From positions 434,001 through 498,000 of the forward strand of contig WSUB01000008.1 in NCBI GenBank assembly GCA_019633425.1: a DNA stretch of 64,000 nt, read 5' to 3'. Below, piece by piece: positions 22,801-34,933 of the stretch. The stretch comes from Tulasnella sp. 424 (Eukaryota; Basidiomycota; Agaricomycetes; Cantharellales; Tulasnellaceae). Under the pieces are notes generated by a model. The model saw only the letters and a program-made list of their open reading frames with translations. It was not told the DNA's origin and made no database searches. The first letter of the stretch is position 1, and every line of letters starts with the position of its first letter. The translations under genes and the position numbers were made by a program.

Positions 22801-25800
22801 GCGACTGGTGGCGCTGCCGCGGCATAGCACAATACGTTGAAGGGGTCGTTTTCATCGTTGGCATCAACTGGTCCGGGAATGGTTCCAGTGGCGCCATCGA
22901 CAAAGCGGGAGAGGTAGTCCATCTGTTTACCACTGAGGCGATATTCGTTGGACCAAGCGGCAAATCTTGTAATCGAACGTCGTAGCTCAGAGTCTCCGTC
23001 GAATTGTATGGATGGATCCTCTGATTCTACTTCACTTTCAAAAACGTAATCCTTTCGCATCGCCGCCTCACGGCATGCCATCCAATATTCGACGCTCTCC
23101 TCCACGGTGGCAATGGGCATCTGTCCAAGCAAGGATGGCCTTTCGGGGTCCGAGAACCGGTAGACGGGAGCGATTAGATTGAATTGCCAATATTGGACGT
23201 CCACGGGAGGAGTACGATTTTGCTGGACGAGGGTGAATGATAGATCGGAGGCGGCACTTGTCTTGACAGCAGCAGGTGTCGACTCCGTTCCAGACACTTG
23301 AAAGGGAACCACTACGCCGAGTCGGCGCAACAAATCCAACACTTCTGCGATCTTGTACCGACTCCTAGCCTTTCCGGTCTCCAAAGCATCTCGAAGTTCT
23401 TGAGGCAACTCGCTAACAAGCGTATCCCTTTTTTCAACATCCGCGAGGATATCCTCCAACGCCGCGTTGTGTACGTTCACAGAGACGAGCGAACAGTAGG
23501 TCGATATAGGTATATCGGTCCAGAAGTAGGAGGTAGACACGACGAAGTCGGACTTGGACACTATGCCTGGACTAGGTTCGGCTGTTGAGTCGCTGAGTCG
23601 AGAAATTGTGTGGAGATGAAGTTCCCGTGCTCGCGCCATGCGACCTGCAATGAAGCCGAAGAGCTGGGCGCAAGTTCGAACGTCCTGAAGGAGTTCCATG
23701 CGCGCATCGCGTGGAGGAACATTGGCGAGGTCGACGTCCCCGGGGGCCGCACTAGTCTTGGCGTTTCGTGAGGGTGCTTTGACCTCGCTGTATACTCCCT
23801 CCGCGTAGCGGTACGAGTGCTTTGACAGAGCTCTGGTAGTATTGACCCGATTTTTGAGACTTTCCACAAAGTTTTGTACGGCATCCTCGGTCGTGTCCGG
23901 AGTGAAGATGATGGGAACCTGTCTGCGGGTGCTGCTTCCATCAGGGATGGTAGTGACAAGCTTCTTGATCACTCCATGATCCTCCATAGTCCCAATGAGT
24001 GTGGCCATTGTTCTTTTGTCACAACTCGTCCCCGCAGGTCCGCTTACTGCACGTCCTTCCTTGTCCCATTTTTCGACAAGAGCGGTATGACGCTTGGTGA
24101 GGGTCCAGTCTGCGAGCGATACGCCCCCATCTTCAGCAATCAAATGAAGAATCTCTTTCTCGCGCCGCAGATAGGTTATGTTAACGCCCATCCCTCGAGC
24201 TGTAGTGTGAAGATAAATATTATTAGGACAACGAAGTGGTACGATAGTGCTCAACGTACGTTGGCGTGACGCCGTTTCGGCGAGAATAGACAGTGCGTCA
24301 GGGCCTTTTGTAAGTTCAGCTTGCTCCTGGTTAGACGAAACTCCAGCCTTCGTGCGAGTTCTTTTTGCTGGAGACTCTTTTTGTGGTATTGGAGAACCTC
24401 CTTCCGTGGCTGCTGCAAGGCTTGCTTGAGTCTGATCTGGTACAAGGGATGTTGTCCGCTCAACCTCGATGCCTTCTGAACCGACCGTAGGAAGTGGTAC
24501 AGTAGTGGATGCCGCAGAAGGTGCCGCCGTAGTAGGGGACAAGGTCGAGGAAAGTAGGGGCTGAGAAGGAATCAGCTCCACGTCTTGCATGACGGCGTCC
24601 TGTGAAGGAGGTGGTTCAGCAGTTGATGGGACCACCGGGTCGAGGGCATCGACAGCAGCTGGTGCCACTGAAGAAGGGAGATCAGCCGCTGGGGTTGGCT
24701 GGTGAACTTCGACTGTAGGGGGCTTCGTTTGCTCCGATTTCTTCGGTCGCCCTCGTTTCTTCTTTGGTGGTGGCTGAACCTCTTCAGAGACAGAAGCCCT
24801 AATTGGACCGGCCCCGGTACCATCCAAATTAGCCTCAGAGGCTTTTCGTTTTCTACCCCGCTTTTTCGGTTTCGGCGCTTCCTCATCACCCAACTGATCC
24901 TTCGGCTCAACTTTCTTTTTCTTGGTTGGTCGCGACACACCTCCAGCCCATTCATTGCGAGGACGTCCCTTGATGTACTTGCCATCGGGACCTATGGGAT
25001 TCGTACGCTTTTGAGACGCATTTGATTTTGTCTGGTTGTACACCAGTCTCGTGTTGGGCGGAGCTCTGGTAAGCAAATCGCTTTCGTCTTCATAAAATTC
25101 GTCCTCTGCGAAGGACCCCCAACCCCCGATGGCGTTTTCATTGATGTCGGGCAGGCTAGTCTTGGCGGATGATGCTGCTCCTATCTCTTTGAGCATGGTG
25201 CCGTAGTGCTGGACCGTGTAGTACTTGTGACGATGCTCCCGCTTCAATGATTCCCGCATCTGCAGGATGGTGAGATCCGCCAAATGAGGCGGATTTGCAT
25301 CTCGAAGGAGTTTGGTAATCATGTGGTCGAGTGTCCGTCTGTCAAGGTTTCCTAATCGAGCAGCAATATCCTACAGAGAGATGAAAAATGGTCAGCTGTG
25401 AAGTCATGCATATTAACTGGAGCGCGGTAATCACGTTCGTCGTCATCCCTTCAGACCCTGATTCTTGTATCAGCTTAAGAATCTGGTGTTGGAGACTGAC
25501 GTTCATAAGGGGCTGAGAGTTCGGGTCTGAAGAGGACGTCTCAGGTCTCGGTGTGACGAGCATACAGAAACAACCTACCAAGACCGCTCTGTTCGAGCTC
25601 TTCTTCGAGCGCTGGAACAAGACCTTCAGCCTCCGGAGAATGCTGCTGATCAACCAAGCGGATACAAAGCACGCGGCTTTTGGGGGACTTTTTGTTAGGT
25701 GCATAGACCTTTTCGATCCAACCCTCTTTCATGAAAATTCGTATTCGATGATTGACAAAACGTCTGTCGGGTCGAGTTGGGTTGATACAGCCCTGAAAAA

Positions 25801-27016
25801 GAAAGAGACGCGTTAGATTATCATGAGAGCCGAATAGTTAAGAGTGCAGCTCACTAGAGCCAAGATAATGTTCTCTGAGCGGTGAAGATGATTGGGAGAG
25901 TTTTTGAGGAGGGTGAGAAGTCTTGAGCGGAGAACAGAGTCGATAACCAAAGCTTTGGGGTCAATCGGGTCGTGTGCGAATATTGAGTCTGAGGGGACGG
26001 CATCATCTGCTGCGGTGGTGCTCTGGCGCTCCCCTTCCTCTTCAACATCAGTCTCAATCTTGGTGTCGGGTTCGGGCACGTAAAAGCGGCTCTTGGGATA
26101 GAAGTATTTATGAATGCAGGCATGTTTCGAAATTCCGCTGATGCGGATCTTCAATCTAACCAGGAATCGTAAGCAAGCAGTATAGTTCAGGTGAAAGGTT
26201 ACGTACATGAGCCCGAGATCCAAGAGTTGACCAACGAGGTAGTGAACCGTCTTCTGGTCGTAGCCTGTGGCTTCTCCGAGTCCTTTCATCGAGATACCTT
26301 CGGCTCGAGATCGTGTGATAAATTGAAGTGCGGTATAGGTCATCGCTCCAAGCTTCGGCGACTACATGAAGTGAAGGCCCAAGGCGAAATCAGTCGTTAG
26401 TGCATAACACACCCGGAAGACGAAAACCATACCCGAACATGGGTACCAGTAATTGCTTGAAATGAGGTTTCGTGGTCAACGGCTATCCGAAGCGTCTCTC
26501 CGTACTTTTGAATGAGTTCCGGAAGACTGGACTCCTGAACCTCAGCAGAGGCAAGGGGTTCAAGCTTTGCGGGAGAGTTGGAAGGCTCCAAAGGAGGGGC
26601 AGACTGCGCCTTTGCTTGTTTTCGAACGACGCTCGGTTGAGGAGCGATGTACACAGGAGAACTCCCTTCGGGCACTAACCCGACAGTGACCGACGGCTCT
26701 TGAACCACAAGCGACCAAACGAAGGATCGGAACGCTTCATCGACCGTTTGAGACTTGATGTTGGGATCGGATCCTGCAGAATAGTATTCCTCGATGAAGT
26801 GGCTGAGGCGGGAAACATCGCACCCTGGTAAAGTTTGGGATTCATTTACAAGGGCGTCAGTCACGGCAAAGCGGTTAAGGCGAAACTTTCAAAACAAGGA
26901 AAGAACGCCTGGGACTCGAACCAACGACAAGTTACGGAGAAATAAAATATGACGAACGTACCTAGGTCGCCATCGAATGAAATCTCTCGGAGGCAGTGGT
27001 GGATGAGACCGTCCAT
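19861..27016 (-). CDS. TFC3: TFIIIC B-box-binding subunit (TFC3 / tau138-like)
   Basis: Largest subunit of transcription factor IIIC, which binds the B box of tRNA genes for RNA polymerase III. Exon 1 (26962-27016) gives MDGLIHHCLREISFDGDLG; a 137-base intron joins it to CDVSRLSHFIEEYY (exon 2 from 26824), the conserved N-terminus. Next are FRSFVWSLVVQEPSVTVG, a winged-helix B-block domain (MKGLGEATGYDQKTVHYLVGQ, then KIRISGISKHACIHKYFYP), further winged-helix parts (NHRIRIFMKEGWIEKVYAP; DIAARLGNLDRRTLDHMITKL) and a basic linker with AT-hook-like KKRGRPKKSE. The 3' end holds RIWSDIHGNI, YDRQEV-like FDRQEVLDVVRHL and KGTLDLQWDP, typical of the C-terminal part. At least 14 exons and roughly 1,900 aa. 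Individual exon edges in the last 2.5 kb are less certain than the identity. Confidence 0.93.
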
Positions 27017-27393
27017 CGGAAATCAATTTTATGTGGTTGGAGTGCCCAGATAAGGCTTTAGGCCAAGACGTTCGACCAAAGGCAAGTGGCTCTGGTCGAC
27101 TATCGTACAGCAATGATCTGTGGTGGTACAATCCAGGCCTCTTATATACAGTTCGGGGGATGGATGGTCTGCTGGGTCGGGGTCGGGTGTTGTTTGGCCA
27201 ACTCGTCGGGTGAGTCGCATTTGGTCAAAGCGCGACGCCACATTAGTCAGCAGGTAACAACGGCGGAAAGCCTCGAATAGCAGAGGGTACAACATGAGAC
27301 AGCTACTAGAATGCTACGAATGTCCGAGATGTCGAAATAGAATACAGAGTCATTACACATGAGGGGTCGGTCGTACAAAGTTTTGCTTTTTCG
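27017..27393. promoter_or_regulatory. TFC3 upstream region
   Basis: 377 bases between the stop of the M50B-like gene and the start of TFC3, both on the minus strand. No other gene seen. Confidence 0.4.
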
Positions 27394-28802
27394 TTAGTGG
27401 ATTGGAGAGTCTAAGAACGTTGAAGCGGCTTGCTGCTCTGCGCTTTCCTTGAACGCGACCACACCAACCAAGATACCCAGAATGAAGAAAATAAACGATA
27501 CGGCAAGCCAGAACACACCCCATACTGAGTTGTAAAATTGGTTAGTGACCCCGGGAATTCAAACATGGGTGCAGCATGGCTTTACCTTGGGAAGGGCAGC
27601 AACCGCAAACTTCTGCGAATCTCGTGGCGTCGGATTCATTGATTTTCCTGGCGAGGGTATCATCTATGATATCCCAGATACTGTACATGCAGCTCATAAC
27701 GCCGATGAACAAGATCTATCAAAACAGCGTGGGTCGCCGGTCATACGGGAGATTTGGGGAACCTAACTCACCACAAAGCGCAGGGCGATCGAGTCCGCAA
27801 TAAACCTGAAAGAGAGTCAAAGGCGCGGGTTAGATGAGTACAATCTTGACGCCAAAGATGGAGATGCATTGTACCAAGCAAGAATGATTAAGACTGCCAG
27901 TCCACCAATCAATGCCCATGTCAGCCAGTTTTTCCGAGCCCACCATAGAGTGAATACGAAGAACACGGCTAGGACGATGCAGGCAATTTTGGACGCGACG
28001 ATGTCGAACCCGCAGGCGATGAGACAAGCGCCGATGAAGCTGCTCCCAAGGTAGCCTAAAATAGCCGCGCGTCATGTTAGACAATGCCACTGATTTCCCT
28101 CCCACGTTACTCACCAGCTGGCAGTGTTACCCACTAAAAAAATCCGTCAAATCGTCAGTAAGTCTCATTTCTTTCGTTTCCGTTATGTGCGCTCATACCG
28201 GAATACCGCCACTCATCCTTGTCGCGCCACCCTCATCTGGGTCCAACTCGATGGACTTAATCTTTGCACCCGTAAGGACACCGGCCAACGCATGGGACAT
28301 TTCGTGGAATCCAACTAGAGGCGGTGATTAGTTAATCAAGTTTGGCTGATGGTGCAATGCAGTGCCGCTCACCAGTTAGAAGCCTGCGGGCGCAGTCAGA
28401 TCCAGGTTGTAAGCGAACAGCCCACCCGGCTGAAATTTTCATTCGTACTCACTTGAATGGATATACTATGTAGAGATAGGTTAGATGTGATATCGTATGT
28501 CGGGGCTAAACCACTCACTGATCCAGTTAACGACGGGGGCAACCCAGAGGACTGCGATAGCAAGGACATATACGCCGGCAACAATCAGAGTTGTTTTCTA
28601 CGCCGAATAAAGTATACGAGTCAGAACTCCTCTTTTTGGAGGCTGAATAGGCAAAACAGCAGAAGTGGTTTTGGAGGCGGGTGAGAGCTCCGACGTCACG
28701 GCTCACCTGAGTTGCATTAGGGGTTAACCTTTGACCCAACGTATCTCGCGCGACGATTTCGTGCACATCGTCGATGGAAGGATAAGAGTACAACGTAGGC
28801 AT
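27394..28802 (-). CDS. M50B-like membrane metalloprotease with very short exons
   Basis: Polytopic membrane protein resembling the peptidase M50B-like group (site-2-protease relatives). Opens MPTLYSYPSIDDVHEIVARD at 28802. A first membrane segment (TTLIVAGVYVLAIAVLWVAP) is followed by VGFHEMSHALAGVLTGAKI, where HEMSH is the HExxH zinc motif. Then SIELDPDEGGATRM, the short WVTLPAGYLGSSFIG segment that carries the family's P-x-G turn, and four more membrane helices. It ends at TAA 27394-27396. The reading only stays in frame if three tiny exons are used: 28453-28465 (13 nt), 28373-28383 (11 nt) and 28115-28133 (19 nt), each with GT and AG at its borders. The family call rests on the HExxH motif and the membrane layout. 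The substrate is unknown; activity is likely since the zinc motif is intact. Confidence 0.88.
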
Positions 28803-29044
28803 TGCGGTGAAGGAGAGAAGGCAGATAGCTGAGGTGGGCGGTGGGGGGAGAAAGGTTATAAGCTCTCACTAGTGTCGGCCAGGGTGACGGGATTCGCCGG
28901 CAAACAAAGCCACAGAGCAAACACGTGTACTTAGGAGGCAGTGATTCGATGACATCGGAGTTCAATAATCCCCGTTTTGTAAAATCACACCCCAATGTAT
29001 ACATGGATTGTAGAGTAGGGAAAGTAGTACAAATGAGCAATTTT

Positions 29045-31857
29045 TTACCGTCGCTCCCGATCATAGCCACCTCGACGCGGGGGACTCATCGACACATCCC
29101 TCGAATAGCTCCTTCGCCTTCTGGGAGGCGAGTCTCTCGGCGGTCCACGGCGTCTATCATCATACCGATCTCTTTCTTTATCACCTCCACGGCGAGCTGG
29201 AGGTGGAGAGCGCGAGCCTGAGCGGTCCCGGCGACGGGTATCACCATTCGGGGAGCGTGGCCTTCGCGGTGGGGAATCGTGGCCTCGACGAGGGGATGCC
29301 GGACGACGCGGAGGTGATCCACGTCTTGGTATGGAGTGTCTTGGAGGACTCCTGCCAGGTGGGGACCTTGAACGGGACATAGACGGGGACCGACGACGCC
29401 TATCGTCACGTCTGGGCGGACTCCGGCTATCCCTCTCTCCTGGGCTGCGACGTCGCCGACGTGGGCTGGAACTAGGAGATCGATCTCGGCGGTAGCGAGG
29501 AGGGGTAGAGTCTCGGCGACGGCGAGGGCTACGAGAACGACTGCGTTCAGAACCAGTCTCGGAATCACTGTCAGAGTCGGTATCGCTGGAGGTGTCCGAG
29601 GTGTCGCTGTCGGATGACGAAGACTCTTCCTCCATGGCGGCTCGGCGCTGCTCCATTATGAGTCGTGGTGCGTTCTAAGAGCAACTTCAATCAGCATATG
29701 CACTCAAAATATTAAACAACGCCACGAACCTTGAGATGTTCACGCATCTCCTCCGTGACAGCGCCCAAACCAATACTGGTGAAGTAGTTGATGGAGAACC
29801 TCGTGTTCTTGGGGTTGTCCATCGGGAACATTGGTTCGTAATTCGACTTCATTGTAGGGTCCTTGAACCGTTCCGTGACCTTCTTTAAGCCCATCTCTTC
29901 AGTTATCTCTTGCATCATGATCTTGACAAAGATACGACTTGAGGACGTGGTATCATCTTCGTTCATCTTTACCACCGAGAAGACCGCCCAAGAAATTGCA
30001 TCGCTGGCCAAGAGGTGACCGAAGAATCGGGCGATGTTGCGGAGACGGTTGGTTTCGTAACGGTGGATGGTCTCGTAGTAGTTGGCAAACGCCTCTTCGA
30101 AATTCTCGCACCAAACTCGGTTGAGTTTGCTGAACCTTTCGCCAATGAGGCCGTAGAAGTTCGAGTACGACCGTTCTTGGGAACAACACTCGACGACCAT
30201 GTTGCATAATTCGATCTAGTTGGTCGGTGTCAGTAAGAAGGTAATCACAACCAATCGGCCTTGACTCGACGTACTTCCTGCCCCTCCTGAATATTGATCT
30301 TCATCAGCTTGTGAACTGCTTCCTCGTAGTTCAGCTAGAGAGCAATCGTATCAGTGAATAAAATAGATCTATAGACGAAATAGAACTTACCGAGTTCATG
30401 ATGGTTAGATAAATAACCCGACGCAAGTTCGTTACAGCAGTTCCCGTTAAATCCTGGATTCCTTCCTTCTCTTCAGCCGGTTCATCCTCGTCCTCATCTT
30501 CATTTTCAGACCCTTCTTCGCTTCCAGATCCAGATTCCGACTCTTCGTCTGAGGCACCGAGGATCTCGACCTTGATTTCCTTGTACTTTTGCTCATTTTC
30601 CACAAAATCCGGGTCCGGTTTGAAGACATCTGAGCAAGAGCCATCCGGATGTCAGCACTTGGACGAATTAGAACTCCAGAGGTAACCTTACTCAGTCCAT
30701 CCTGAACCTGAAGTTCGTCATCAAGCGAAATTTGGTGCGTGATCTGATCATCTTCCTGAACCAGATCGAGGCCCTCGGGAATGATTGGGTTGTCCTTGTA
30801 TTTGTCTTTTCGGACTTGGAAGAGAACTTCGATCATGTACTGAACACGCTTGTCGATGGCACCTTCGTGAAGAACAGCCCGGAATCGCTCGTAGACGCCA
30901 TTATTGGCTTTTGGTGAGTTTTCGGACAGGTAAGCGCCAACTTCTCGCATGAATCCAACAGCGATCTCCACACTGTCATCCGTTGGGCGTTCAAGGAGGA
31001 GGACAAGCATTTGAAGAGCAATGATTTCATGCGCAACTTGTTGGTTGACGAGGTGTGCAATGAAGGTGCTGGTAGCGTGACAGACGACCTTGTGAAAAAT
31101 CAAGTCAGTACCACTCCTTGCGACCAAGTGACCCGACGTTACCTTATCATTCCGCTTGAAGGACCTCCGGAACTGGCTGATGAGGCGAGTAAGGACTAGC
31201 TCACCAACCATTGGCAACTTGGTGTTGATGATGGCGACCACCCCAGCGAATACGGGAGTGAAAGGCAAGGACGAAGCCTGAGCCTTCATGATGGACCTTG
31301 CAAACAGCCCGCGCCCTCTAATCAGATTCTCTTGGAACATCTCTGGAATGACGTCTTTGATGTTGGACACGTTCACTCGATTGACAATACCAGTGAGCGA
31401 TTTTCGCAAAGCGTCCCAAGAGAGTCGTTGATATTCAACGCTGCTTTTGTCCTGAGCTGCGGCCGCTTGCATCGCTCGCAGACGAGCTGGTGGCATGTAA
31501 ACGCCGCCAGACCGACTGTTGATGAGTTTCTGGAACTCGGCCTGTGCATCGAATGCAGGCTTTTCTACTTCTCCGCTGGCTCCCTTGTCGGCTTGTCGAA
31601 TAGCAGCCTGACGTTCGCGTTCACGCTTGCGAACTGGGTCGCCGTCATCCACTTGGATGGACGAGGGAGACTGCGAACGGCGGGACCGGTGAGCGGGTGG
31701 AGATCTGTCCCGCGACATGGGAGATCCAGAACGAGATCTGGAAACACGTAGGTTAGATAAAGTCGGCCAAAAGTGTACGATGCGCCTACCTCTTCCGTTT
31801 GTACGAGCTTCCATCGTTCCCAACGGGGGCGGGAGGTCGACTGACGGTGGCAGACAT
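29045..31857 (-). CDS. CWC22: Pre-mRNA splicing factor CWC22
   Basis: Spliceosomal protein that recruits eIF4A3 to deposit the exon junction complex in other eukaryotes. ATG at 31857 (MSATVSRPPAPVGNDG); the first intron joins SYKRKR to SRSGSPMSRDRS in phase 2. An Arg/Ser-rich head precedes the MIF4G domain (FQKLINSRSGG, ALRKSLTGIVNRVN, NIKDVIPEMFQENLIRGRGLF, GELVLTRLISQFRRSFKRND, HLVNQQVAHEIIALQML). RVQYMIEVLFQVRKDK, PIIPEGLDLV and NEQKYKEIKVEILG then lead through an acidic stretch to the MA3 domain (YSNFYGLIGERFSKLN, NLARFFGHLL-like RNIARFFGHLLASDAISW, FTSIGLGAVTEEMREHL). The last exon is a long Ser/Asp then RS-repeat tail. Identification is firm. The upstream open frame starting near 32012 is a different frame crossing the first intron and is not the start. 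Confidence 0.96.
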
Positions 31858-32826
31858 TTGAGGTGGTTGTGGTCCAGTTTGAGATTCTCCAACTTTGCTT
31901 GCGTAAGCGTTTGTCTACGCTTTCGCTCGTTTGTTCCCCAAGGGTGGATGGACATTTTCTCGGACGCAAACGAGCATTCCTGAATCAAGGGCGGTCGCTC
32001 GAGAATTCTCAATTCGAACTCGTGTGTATGTACTCAACCTTGAAGTTCAACTAATAGCCGGAAAGGGTAGCCTAACGTTTCCGCTTCTTCCCGACGTCAT
32101 GCCAGACCCCCCGCCCGGACCGCCATTTGTAAGAGCGCTGATCGCCAATCGATGATCAAGGCGCGTCTCAGTTCCGTAACCGGTCCCCGAGGCTGGCTAA
32201 ATGCGCCTCGCCAATGGTCTCTGACGCGTCTGAGACGTCTAAACAGATTTTCCATGTGGAGTTTCCCGGTTACGCTTCTACCCGGCGCCCGGAAATGGTT
32301 TATGTATTGTCTGGAGAGCGAAGGGGCGTTGAAAGTTCCGTAAGGATGCTCTTCTTTAGTATCCGATTAAGAGGCTTCCATCGCCTGACCCCCAATATCC
32401 TGGCTTGTTCCTACGGCATTCGCCTAGGGCACCCTCAGGTCAGAGGGTGTTCCCCTTGCGACTTCCGGCCAACCAATGCCTGATTGAATATCCATATGGC
32501 CGGTTCGTAAGCCTATCGGTGCTCCTCATTGGTTGATGTACCGACTCTCCACGCGATCTTGAGGTCCGACTCGCCTCGACCGTTGGGATGGCAGGCAGAA
32601 AGTTTGGAGAAGCACGCCCAGTTGAATAATCTCGGCTGCCCCTGGTCTCGCACCCGCGCAGCGTAATGGCGAGAGCCAAGTGTACCTCGCCCAGTCGTGT
32701 GGCTTGATTCAGCATCAACCTCGTATTTGAAGCACGAGCTGCGGGGGTTATTGCTCCGGCTTCTCTTTGGACACTCCCCCATCGACCACCCTGCTGTCCT
32801 CCCCTCTTTCTTCTTCGCTGAAGAAC
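31858..32826. promoter_or_regulatory. Divergent intergenic region CWC22 / DUF6533-like gene
   Basis: About 970 bases carrying the promoters of both neighbours. No third gene supported. Confidence 0.4.
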
Positions 32827-34708
32827 ATGTACAATGGAACCTTGTCTTCAGACCCGGTCGTTGCTGCCGCGGAAATTCTCGAGGTTGCTGAACATATAAC
32901 AATTACTCGGTACGTGGATCTGTCCTTTGACGGGGCCCGGTTATAGTAAGAGTCTGACACATGCGACTTTCTCAGGTATCTGATTCGTAAGTCTCGAATG
33001 CCAGCGTTGAACTTCATTCACTTACGCGGAATCTATCGACCATAGTCGCTGGCTTTATCATTTTGATTTATGACCATTTCCTTACTCTCGTGGAGGAGAT
33101 CGAGTTCGTATGGCGCCGACCGAAGAACCTCATTTCATGGATATTCCTGGGCAATCGATATATGACTCCCGTTGTTCTTGCCGTTGATATTTACGACAAG
33201 CTCGGTGGGGCCAAAGATCTATCAGTCGCTGTGAGTACGGATTTCCTCGACTGACCCTGCATCTCCTCGCTGACTCGTCCTTCGCAGTTGTGAGTGAACG
33301 CGATTCATTGACCCTGTCTTACATAATCCTCACAACGTTCTCGGTATAGTTGTCAAGCTTGGGTGGTTGGTGAACTCGTCCTCCACGTCTCGTCGCACGC
33401 TTCGATCCATGCCCTAGTCGTGATTCGGGTGAACGCACTGTGGGGCAATCGACCTATGATCCGATGGCCTTTGTACGGAACCTGGCTCATGTACTTTGTG
33501 CTAACTCTGTCTATTGCGTTAGCCGCAGGCATTGTAAACATCGGTATGTACATACTGTTGGAGCGGTTACCATCGCTGAGAGTGGAACTAATCTCGACTT
33601 TCCGACAGCGACGTTCCGTCCCGACCCCGTCATAAACATCTGCTACAGCATAGTTGGCAATTTTGTTTTTTGGGTCTGGGTACCACCTCTTATTCTGGAG
33701 TTCGTCTTGTTTGCCTTAACCGTGGCGAAGGCTTTCCAGCAGAATCGCAGGGTGATCAGCAGCATGCCAATCGCGTATGTTTTGTATCGCGATGGAGCTT
33801 TGTACTTTATTGTCATCACGCGTAAGCCGTTATGTCCGTATTACCAACCTTCGACGGTATAGCTGATCGCGATCCTCAGTATGCTCCATATTCAATCTCA
33901 TCGTTTGGAAATGGCTTCCTCTTTCGTATTTTGCCCTAGCAAAATAGTGAGTACCTTGGCTTAGTTATTCTGTTCTGCCACTGATGCAGTATTTCATAGT
34001 TTTACGCTTGGTCTCGTCAACGCAATGGCGTCTCGCATGGTGCTAAACCTGCGACAACTCGGGGGTGTCCGAAACGACGCCACCCCTCCAACGGTATACT
34101 TTGTGGAAGCTGTCCCAAGCCAAGTTTGTAAAGAGGGAGAGCTCACTTTCGACGCCCGTTGCATCACCTCCGAGCCTCGCGAGATTCGATTCCAGCATCC
34201 TTATGGAAAGTTCAACCGCATCACCTCACCTGCTCGAAAGGACCACCCCCTCCCCTCATCATTCGGTCTTCACTCCGCCCACTCCCTATCCAAAAAGAAG
34301 AAGCAAAATGACCCCCACGATGACCCCTATTTCTACAATCGGCAGGCGAACCAACTCCGGGCTTTGAAGGTTCGACGGCCCGAGTTTAACTTCTCCGTTA
34401 CTCCCACCTTGCCCGAGCCAGCATTCGCACAAACAGGTTCCTTCATGGGAACTGCTGAAATAGAGGAGACGGCGGCTAGGGGTGCCATCACTCCGACGTC
34501 GGGTGGCATGCGCAGCAAGCGGTTGTCGATTACTTCCACAAAACTGAGTCCACCGGCGGGAGAGGTATACAACATGGAGACGTGGTCCGTCACTACTATA
34601 CCTTTTTCCCAGGCCCAAACGAGGGATGTGGAAGTGCAAAGCAGCACATCCTCGGACGAGGCGACGGACCCAAAGGCTCGAAGAGGACCTGGATGGAACT
34701 ATGTCTAA
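32827..34708 (+). CDS. DUF6533-like membrane protein with micro-exons
   Basis: Multi-pass membrane protein of a basidiomycete family; role unknown. MYNGTLSSDPVV starts at 32827. The N-terminal signature reads YLILAGFIILIYDHFLTLVEE, then WRRPKNLISWIFLGNRYM, which is the family's first helices. Later helices: VVGELVLHVSSHASIHALVVI, LYGTWLMYFVLTLSIALAAGIVNI, IVGNFVFWVWVPPLILEFVLF, LYRDGALYFIVIT and a last pair before TLGLVNAMASRMVLNLR, then a 200-residue cytosolic-looking tail. Joining is only possible with an 11-nt exon (32976-32986) and a 2-nt exon (33288-33289, TT), giving A-F-C-Q-A-W across the junction. Without the 2-nt exon the frame meets a stop within nine codons. Six to seven membrane segments, no enzyme motif. 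Confidence 0.82.
32976..32986 (+). other. 11-nt internal micro-exon
   Basis: GTATCTGATTC lies between CTTTCTCAG and GTAAGTCT. It supplies the residues YLI of the first helix and keeps the frame between the exon ending ITITR and the exon beginning LAGFII. Confidence 0.75.
33288..33289 (+). other. Probable 2-nt internal exon (TT)
   Basis: Intron 33231-33287 (GTGAGT..CTTCGCAG, 57 bases, CTGAC branch sites) and intron 33290-33349 (GTGAGT..GGTATAG, 60 bases) leave only TT between them. The two bases restore the frame from DLSVA to FCQAWVVGE. Confidence 0.6.
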
Positions 34709-34933
34709 TGGCTATTGTCATGTCTTATCGTTTGTAGTATCATAGAGTTTTATTATAACTGTAATGGTTTTTTATTATTCCAGTAATATTTATCCATCTC
34801 TCCGTTTAAGCTTGTCGGTCGTGTGATGGGCGTGACGTTCGGTGTGTTCCCAGGACCACGTGACGCGAACAGTCCTGTTTGCAACGACGACAAACGACCC
34901 CACTGGTCTTCCAGTACACTCGAGACCTATACA

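Noticed and set aside
26905..26965. tRNA-like TTCGAGTCC motif on the minus strand
   Set aside because: The T-arm stem does not pair and no acceptor stem fits; the sequence is inside the first intron of TFC3.
30447..32012. Single long open frame over the CWC22 5' half starting near 32012
   Set aside because: Its N-terminal part is a different frame crossing the first intron; the spliced start at 31857 gives the conserved SR-rich head.
34823..34933. Upstream in-frame start for shugoshin
   Set aside because: The added residues are unlike the family; MSRRQSR at 34934 lies just before the conserved part.
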